Source: Pseudomonadota bacterium
Lineage (GTDB): Bacteria; Pseudomonadota; Alphaproteobacteria; Rhizobiales; Beijerinckiaceae
Assembly (NCBI GenBank): GCA_028876585.1
Contig: JAGWRL010000117.1
Location: forward strand, 1-10,733
DNA length: 10,733 bases
Direction of reading: 5' to 3'
Shown: positions 6,556 through 10,733 of the stretch, one piece after another
How the letters are laid out: each line of letters starts with the position of its first letter
Numbering within the stretch: position 1 is the stretch's first letter
Translations under genes and position numbers: made by a program
Notes under the pieces: generated by a model
Seen by the model: only the letters and a program-made list of their open reading frames with translations
The model's database searches: none
Told to the model about the DNA's origin: nothing

Positions 6556-7410
6556 GTGAGGACATGGAAACACGGCGCGGGGCTGGTCGTCGCCGCGCTC
6601 GCCCTTTGTCTGTCGCAGCGGCCGGCGTCGGCGCAGGAGGGCGATCTGAACGGCGCGCTGGAACTCGTCGACCCCAATGTGTTTCGCGCCTGCGCCGATC
6701 CGCGCAACCTGCCGTTCTCCGATTCCGCCGGCGAGGGATTCGAGAACAAGATCGCCGAACTGTTCGCCAAGAAGCTCGGCAAGAGCGTGGGCTACACGTT
6801 CTATCCCGGCGCGACCGGCTTCATCCGCAACACGCTGAACGCGCGCCGCTGCGACGTGGTGATGGGGATGCCGGTCGGCGACGACATCGTGCAGCCCACC
6901 AACCCCTATTACCGCACCGCCTATGTCGCGGTTTACGCCAAGGACGGCCCGCTCGCCGGGCTCGACGCGCTGGCCGATCCGCGGCTGAAGACGGCCAAGA
7001 TCGGGGTGATCGCCGGCACGCCGCCGGTCACCTATCTCGCCATCGACGGCTTGCTCACCCACATCAAATCCTACGCGCTGGTGGTCGACACGCGCTATGA
7101 TTCGCCCAATGCGGAAATGGTGGCCGATCTCGACAACGGCGTGATCGACGTGGCTCTGATGTGGGGGCCGCTGGCGGGCTATTACGCGGCCAAGGCGAAA
7201 ACGCCGCTGACCTTGCAGCCGCTGCTCAAGGAGACCGGCGGGCCGAAACTGACCTATCGCATCGCCATGGGCGTGCGCCATTCCGACCAGAACTGGAAGC
7301 GCGACCTCAACAAGCTGATCGCCGGCAATCGCGACGAGATCGTCGCCATCCTGCGCAGCTATGGCGTTCCCCTGCTCGACGAGAACGACAAGCCGCTGGG
7401 GTCGCCATGA
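6556..7410 (+). CDS. xoxJ: XoxJ, quinoprotein dehydrogenase-associated periplasmic binding protein
   Basis: This 284-aa protein has a signal peptide (cleavage after ASA26) and the two-lobe fold of ABC-type solute-binding proteins. The family segment RACADPRNLPFSD (about 43-55) is visible, followed by a GFENKIAELFAKKLG helix. No ABC permease or ATPase is nearby, so it is probably not a transport receptor. The known XoxJ/MoxJ subfamily is thought to help activate or mature the dehydrogenase, perhaps binding it through its large cleft. The start is GTG 6556, with AGGGAG 10 bases upstream; an in-frame ATG at 6502 would overlap the end of xoxG and place a charged stretch before the signal peptide. 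Its TGA overlaps the next gene's ATG (ATGA), so the two are translationally coupled. Confidence 0.92.
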   Translation: MRTWKHGAGLVVAALALCLSQRPASAQEGDLNGALELVDPNVFRACADPRNLPFSDSAGEGFENKIAELFAKKLGKSVGYTFYPGATGFIRNTLNARRCDVVMGMPVGDDIVQPTNPYYRTAYVAVYAKDGPLAGLDALADPRLKTAKIGVIAGTPPVTYLAIDGLLTHIKSYALVVDTRYDSPNAEMVADLDNGVIDVALMWGPLAGYYAAKAKTPLTLQPLLKETGGPKLTYRIAMGVRHSDQNWKRDLNKLIAGNRDEIVAILRSYGVPLLDENDKPLGSP

Positions 7411-7943
7411 GGAAAATCGCGTGGCTGGCGGGCCTGTGGCTCGCGCTTGGCCCCAGCGCGTTCGCCGCGCCGGCCGAGCCGGACGGCTACCGCATGGAAA
7501 GTTATCGCGCGCCGACGCCGGAGACGCTGCGCGGGGCGAGCGTGCTCACCACCGAGCAGGCGCGCGAACTGTGGCGAACCCAACGCGGCGTGTTCATCGA
7601 CGTGCTGCCGCAGGCGCCGCGGCCGCAGAACCTGCCCAAGGACGTGGTCTGGCGCGATCCGCCGCGCGACGACATTCCCGGCAGCCTGTGGTTGCCCGAC
7701 ACCGGCTATGGCGCACTGGCGCCGGAGATGACCGGCTATTTCACCGCCGGCGTGAAAAAAGCCGCGCATGGCGACGCGACGCTGGTGTTTTATTGCCAGC
7801 GCGCCTGCTGGATGTCGTGGAACGCCGCCAAGCGCGCGCTGGCGCTCGGCTTCGCGCCGGTCGCCTGGTATCCCGAGGGCGTCGACGGCTGGCGCGAGGC
7901 CGGCTTTGCGCTCGAAGCGCGCAAGGCCGAGCCGCGGCCTTGA
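7407..7943 (+). CDS. PQQ-dependent catabolism-associated Cys-motif (CxxCW family) rhodanese-like protein
   Basis: This 178-aa periplasmic protein has a signal peptide (ending near AFAA, about residue 21). The rhodanese-like domain shows VFIDVLPQAP (about 62-71), the loop FYC130QRAC134W135MSWNAAKRA and a final WYPEGVDGW segment. The family is named for a CXXCW motif and is found with PQQ-dependent alcohol dehydrogenases. In this copy three residues (Q, R, A) separate the cysteines. C130 stands where rhodaneses keep the sulfur-carrying Cys, so a persulfide or disulfide-exchange role is plausible. It could serve the SoxYZ-like carrier or the XoxF C126-C127 pair; both are inferences. The ATG overlaps the xoxJ stop. 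It converges with the 204-aa gene, their stops 8 bases apart. Confidence 0.88.
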   Translation: MRKIAWLAGLWLALGPSAFAAPAEPDGYRMESYRAPTPETLRGASVLTTEQARELWRTQRGVFIDVLPQAPRPQNLPKDVVWRDPPRDDIPGSLWLPDTGYGALAPEMTGYFTAGVKKAAHGDATLVFYCQRACWMSWNAAKRALALGFAPVAWYPEGVDGWREAGFALEARKAEPRP

Positions 7944-7951
7944 GCGGCGCG

Positions 7952-8566
7952 TCACAACGCGGCGCGCACCAGCTTGACCAACCCGCCGATGCGCGCCTCG
8001 ATCGCCTGCGGCGCCTCGCAGACGAAATGCACCGTGCGCCGGCGGTCGTCGTAGATGCGCAAGTCCCATTGCAGTTTCTGCAAGCCGGCGTCGGCGGCGG
8101 CGACGCCCGGCGTCTCGTCCCGGCGCGCGGTCTCGTTCTCGGCGCGGATGCGGTCGGCCATCTCGTGCATCCGGCGGCCGTAGCGATCGAGGCCGGCCAG
8201 AATCTCGCCGCGCTGGCGCACCAGATCGGCGAAGGCGGCGGCGAACGCCTGTTTCACCCGGTCCTTGTCGGCCGGCGTATTGGCGGCGAGCATTTTATCG
8301 ACCGCCGCCTTCACCTCGGCGAGCGGCACCCGCCGTTGCGACATTTGCGCCGCCAGACCCGCCGTCGCGGGATCGCCGCGCCAGCCGGTCGCGTCGAGAT
8401 TGAGTGGCGGCCCGTCCCAGACGGAGGCGAGCGGAAATTCGGCGACTTTCGGCTGCTGGCACGGCCAATCCGGATCGCCCTTCGGCCGGCCCGCCGCAAG
8501 CGCGGGCGCGGCGGCCAGCAGCGCGATCACGACGGCCCATGCGTCCAAACGCCGGAATGGTTTCAT
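7952..8566 (-). CDS. secreted protein of unknown function, 204 aa
   Basis: I do not recognise the family. A clear signal peptide (MKPFRRLDAW then a hydrophobic run to PALAA, cleavage near 24-25) sends it to the periplasm. The mature protein has only two cysteines, C36 (DWPCQQPKV) near its start and one in HFVCEAP near its end, which could pair. The middle (about 85-150) is charged and helical with few Gly or Pro, compatible with a long helix or coiled coil. GAGG is 6 bases before the ATG. It converges on the xox operon and is divergent from mfnB over 88 bases. The place suggests, but does not prove, a periplasmic partner of the methanol oxidation system. Confidence 0.8.
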   Translation of the reverse strand: MKPFRRLDAWAVVIALLAAAPALAAGRPKGDPDWPCQQPKVAEFPLASVWDGPPLNLDATGWRGDPATAGLAAQMSQRRVPLAEVKAAVDKMLAANTPADKDRVKQAFAAAFADLVRQRGEILAGLDRYGRRMHEMADRIRAENETARRDETPGVAAADAGLQKLQWDLRIYDDRRRTVHFVCEAPQAIEARIGGLVKLVRAAL

Positions 8567-8629
8567 TTCGTGCCTCGCCTGCGCTAGAAAATAGGCGCGC
8601 GCCGCGCCGCGCTCAAGCGTATTTGCATA

Positions 8630-8639
8630 TTACCCGTAA
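8630..8639. promoter_or_regulatory. short palindrome TTACCCGTAA before the mfnB-folB gene
   Basis: TTAC and GTAA flank CC in an AT-rich patch between GC-rich blocks, 15 bases before the ATG at 8655 and just upstream of AGGTAGGAG. It might be a small operator or a start-proximal stem; chance is possible at this size. Confidence 0.2.
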
Positions 8640-8654
8640 GGTAGGAGCGTTGCG

Positions 8655-9788
8655 ATGACCCTGATGCTCGCCAGCGTCGCCGACGCCGAGGAAGCGCTGC
8701 TGGTCGCGCGCGGCGGGGCCGACATCGTCGATTTCAAGGACCCCGCGCGCGGCGCGATCGGCGCGGTCGAGCCGGCGATCGCGGCGCAGGCGTTGCGGGC
8801 GCTCGGCGGCGCGGTGCGCAGCAGCGCCACGCTCGGCGATCCGCCCTATCAGGCCGACGCCCTGCTAGAGCGCGCCCGCGCGCTGAAACAAGCCGGCGTC
8901 GATACGCTGAAACTGGCGCTCGACGGCGCGGCGCTGACGGCGCTGCGCGCGCCGCTGAGCGAACTCGCGCGCGAGATCGGGCTGGTCGGCATGTTGTTCG
9001 CTGACGAGGCGCCCGATTTCGATCTGATCCCGCAACTGGCGGCGCTCGGCTTCAGCGGCGCGATGCTCGACACCCGCCGCAAGGGGGCCGGCCGGCTGAT
9101 CGACCATCTCGACATCGCCCGGCTCGGCGCGTTTTGCGCCCGCTGCCGCGTCAGCGGCCTGACCTCGGGCCTCGCCGGCTCGCTGGAGGCGCCCGACATT
9201 CCCCGTCTGCTGCTGGTCGCGCCGGATATTCTTGGTTTTCGCGGCGCGCTGTGCGCGGGGCGCGATCGCCTCGCGCGGATCGACGCGCAGGCCGTGGCGT
9301 TGGTGCGCGACCTGATCCCGCGCGAGCGGGTCGCCGACGCGCCCAACGTCGATTGGCGGCTGCTCGGGCGCGGCCTGGCGGGCGAGGAGGAGGGCGAGGA
9401 CAATCTCGACCGCATTTTCGTGCGCGATTTCGTCATTGAGGCGGAGATCGGCGCCTATGATTTCGAGCGCGGACGGCGCCAGCGGGTCGCCTTCGACGTC
9501 GAGGCGCAGGTGCGGCGCGCCGGCGCGGAGCCGCGCGACATGCGCGCGATCTTCTCCTACGACGTGATCATGGACGCGATCCGCATCGTCGCGGCGCAGG
9601 GCCATCACGAATTCGTCGAGGGCCTGGCCGAGGCGGTGGCGGCGGTGGTGCTGCGGCACGAGCGGGCGCGCGCGGTGAAAATCGTCGCCCGCAAGCTCGA
9701 CGTGATCGACGGCGCGGTCGGGGTGGAGATCGTGCGCCGCCGCGCGAGCGCCGCCGCCGCCGCCGCGCCGCAGCGGCTGGGGATTTAG
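8655..9788 (+). CDS. mfnB: (5-formylfuran-3-yl)methyl phosphate synthase fused to a dihydroneopterin aldolase domain
   Basis: This 377-aa cytoplasmic protein has two domains. Residues 1 to about 235 are MfnB (DUF556), which makes the furan phosphate of methanofuran/methylofuran from two glyceraldehyde-3-phosphates. The Lys/Asp set known from the archaeal enzyme is present: K28 (DFKDPARGAIG), K86 (DTLKLAL), D139 and K143 (MLDTRRKGAGRL). Residues about 250-365 are FolB/dihydroneopterin aldolase-like, with IGAYDFERG, FSYDVI, HEFVEGLAEAVA and the ARKLDVIDGAVGVEI ending that holds the expected Lys. That half would supply the pterin branch of H4MPT synthesis. An acidic EEEGED linker joins them. The tail is Ala-rich. 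RBS AGGTAGGAG precedes the ATG. Its stop overlaps mtdB's stop by 4 bases, convergently. Confidence 0.92.
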   Translation: MTLMLASVADAEEALLVARGGADIVDFKDPARGAIGAVEPAIAAQALRALGGAVRSSATLGDPPYQADALLERARALKQAGVDTLKLALDGAALTALRAPLSELAREIGLVGMLFADEAPDFDLIPQLAALGFSGAMLDTRRKGAGRLIDHLDIARLGAFCARCRVSGLTSGLAGSLEAPDIPRLLLVAPDILGFRGALCAGRDRLARIDAQAVALVRDLIPRERVADAPNVDWRLLGRGLAGEEEGEDNLDRIFVRDFVIEAEIGAYDFERGRRQRVAFDVEAQVRRAGAEPRDMRAIFSYDVIMDAIRIVAAQGHHEFVEGLAEAVAAVVLRHERARAVKIVARKLDVIDGAVGVEIVRRRASAAAAAAPQRLGI

Positions 9789-10663
9789 GCCAGCGTGCGG
9801 GCGAGCGCGAAAGCGTGACGGAAATCGAGCCTCAGCGGCTTGGCGCTCTCCGTCATCTGTTTGAACAGGCCGGATTCGGTGCGGTATTTGACGTTGCCGA
9901 TCGCCAGCGCGCCGATGCCAACCGCGCCGCAGCGCCCTAGCGGCGCGCCGTTGGCGTGCAACTCGACGCCCTCGACGCCAAGCGGCGGCACGGCGTTGAC
10001 GTCGGCCGCGACCTTCAGCCAGCTGGCCGCCTCGATCTGATTGAGATCCAGCACGCGCACGCCGGCTCGCGCCGCGCAGAGCACGATCTCGGCGCCGGCG
10101 AGCGCCGCGCCGCGCGCCGGCGCCGTCGCGCCGTCGGCGACGCCGATCTCGACGCCGAACCGGCGCTTGACCTCTTGCGCCAGCCGCGTCACCCGCGCCA
10201 CGCCGTCATGGCCAACGTAAGTCACCTGCGCGCCTTCCAGCGCGCCGATCACGCCGGCCGCCGTGCCGACCACGCCGGTGGCGCCAAAGATGGCGATGCG
10301 GGCGCCGGCGAGCGGTTTTTGCCACGCCTTCTCGACCACGGCGAGCATCGCGGCGGCGGTGGTGAACGAGCCGGCGGGATCGGCGAACAGCGAAATCTCG
10401 AACGGCTTCAGCAGCGATTTCGCCGCCGCGTCGAGCATGTCGAGCGCGAGGAACGCGTCCTTGCCGGCGATGAAGATTCCGGTGCGCAGCGCGTCCTTGG
10501 GCGAGCGCGAGAACATCGCGTCCTGCGTCAGCGGAGAGACTTCGGCGAGCGTGACGTTGGTGTAGGTCGCCACCACGTCGTAGCCGGCGTCGGCGGCCAT
10601 ATTGACGTCGAACGGGCTCATATGCGCGAGCGGGGTCAGCATGTGCAGGATGGACTTGGGCAT
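9785..10663 (-). CDS. mtdB: NAD(P)-dependent methylene-tetrahydromethanopterin dehydrogenase
   Basis: This 292-aa cytoplasmic enzyme oxidises methylene-H4MPT to methenyl-H4MPT, the step after formaldehyde is joined to H4MPT. The start SILHMLTPLAHMSPFDVNMA (4-23) is the family hallmark. It is followed by FADPAGSFTT (93-102), a Rossmann nucleotide site G127-ATG130-VVG133, and DVNAVPPLG (221-229) near the active cleft. Length matches MtdB. MtdA and MtdC are related; the N-terminus fits MtdB best. GAGGA lies 6 bases before the ATG. It is convergent with mfnB-folB and lies 18 bases after a possible upstream gene end, so it may be in a longer minus-strand operon. Confidence 0.94.
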   Translation of the reverse strand: MPKSILHMLTPLAHMSPFDVNMAADAGYDVVATYTNVTLAEVSPLTQDAMFSRSPKDALRTGIFIAGKDAFLALDMLDAAAKSLLKPFEISLFADPAGSFTTAAAMLAVVEKAWQKPLAGARIAIFGATGVVGTAAGVIGALEGAQVTYVGHDGVARVTRLAQEVKRRFGVEIGVADGATAPARGAALAGAEIVLCAARAGVRVLDLNQIEAASWLKVAADVNAVPPLGVEGVELHANGAPLGRCGAVGIGALAIGNVKYRTESGLFKQMTESAKPLRLDFRHAFALARTLA

Positions 10664-10681
10664 GGGGTCCTCGAAAAAAGC

Positions 10682-10733
10682 CTAGGATAGATCCGAAACC
10701 TCGGCGCCGCGGGCGCGGGCGGCCTGTACTCGC
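10682..10733 (-). CDS. possible 3' end of an upstream gene (partial)
   Basis: On the minus strand one frame stays open from the window edge to a TAG at 10684-10682. It encodes the 16 residues RVQAARARGAEVSDLS, with codon use like the neighbours. The stop is 18 bases before mtdB, normal operon spacing. Too little is present to name it, and an open 16-codon frame could be chance in GC-rich DNA. Confidence 0.35.
   Translation of the reverse strand, partial: RVQAARARGAEVSDLS

Noticed and set aside
6556..7410. XoxJ as a nutrient-uptake binding protein of an ABC transporter
   Set aside because: No permease or ATPase gene is near, and it sits between xoxG and the CxxxCW gene as in other XoxF operons.
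7361..8587. A 408-codon plus-strand frame across the CxxxCW gene and the 204-aa gene
   Set aside because: It runs out of frame through one real gene and antisense through another. It is Arg-rich and has no signal or domain.
9752..9775. A GCC trinucleotide run as a tandem repeat element
   Set aside because: It is an in-frame Ala run in the tail of the mfnB-folB product, common in GC-rich genomes.

Overview
The window is GC-rich with dense, short-gapped genes. Its gene content is that of a methylotrophic, probably alphaproteobacterial, bacterium (a methanotroph or methanol user). The evidence is a lanthanide-type PQQ methanol dehydrogenase set (xoxF, xoxG, xoxJ) lying between genes of the tetrahydromethanopterin (H4MPT)/methylofuran C1 pathway. 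No transposon, CRISPR array or RNA gene was seen, and the genus cannot be fixed from this stretch.

Left part (1-1927): a RidA-family protein on the minus strand is divergent from a hydantoinase/oxoprolinase-family protein of the H4MPT-linked C1 pathway (MfnF-like, TTG start). The latter is followed by a small secreted protein with four cysteines. A promoter-like element with a GC-rich discriminator points out of the left edge.

Centre-left (1935-3704, minus strand): a two-gene unit encodes a periplasmic zinc metallohydrolase of the metallo-beta-lactamase fold and a SoxYZ-like fused carrier. These are the two partners of the computationally named 'quinoprotein relay system', whose chemistry is, to my knowledge, not established. 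A 370-bp divergent region with two inverted repeats separates this unit from xoxF.

Centre (4075-7943, plus strand): xoxF carries the lanthanide Asp signature WDYD. It is followed by xoxG (four-Cys cytochrome c), xoxJ (periplasmic binding-protein-like partner) and a rhodanese-like CxxxCW protein overlapping xoxJ by ATGA. A strong hairpin lies between xoxF and xoxG. An unrecognised secreted 204-aa protein converges on this operon from the minus strand.

Right part (8655-10733): a fusion of MfnB ((5-formylfuran-3-yl)methyl phosphate synthase) with a dihydroneopterin aldolase domain converges, with overlapping stop codons, on mtdB (methylene-H4MPT dehydrogenase). The last 16 codons of a possible further minus-strand gene sit upstream of mtdB.

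Together: XoxF oxidises methanol (and perhaps formaldehyde) in the periplasm and passes electrons to XoxG. The carrier, metallohydrolase, CxxxCW protein and small Cys-rich protein probably support that chemistry in the periplasm. The cytoplasmic genes build methylofuran and H4MPT and oxidise the formaldehyde taken up as methylene-H4MPT.
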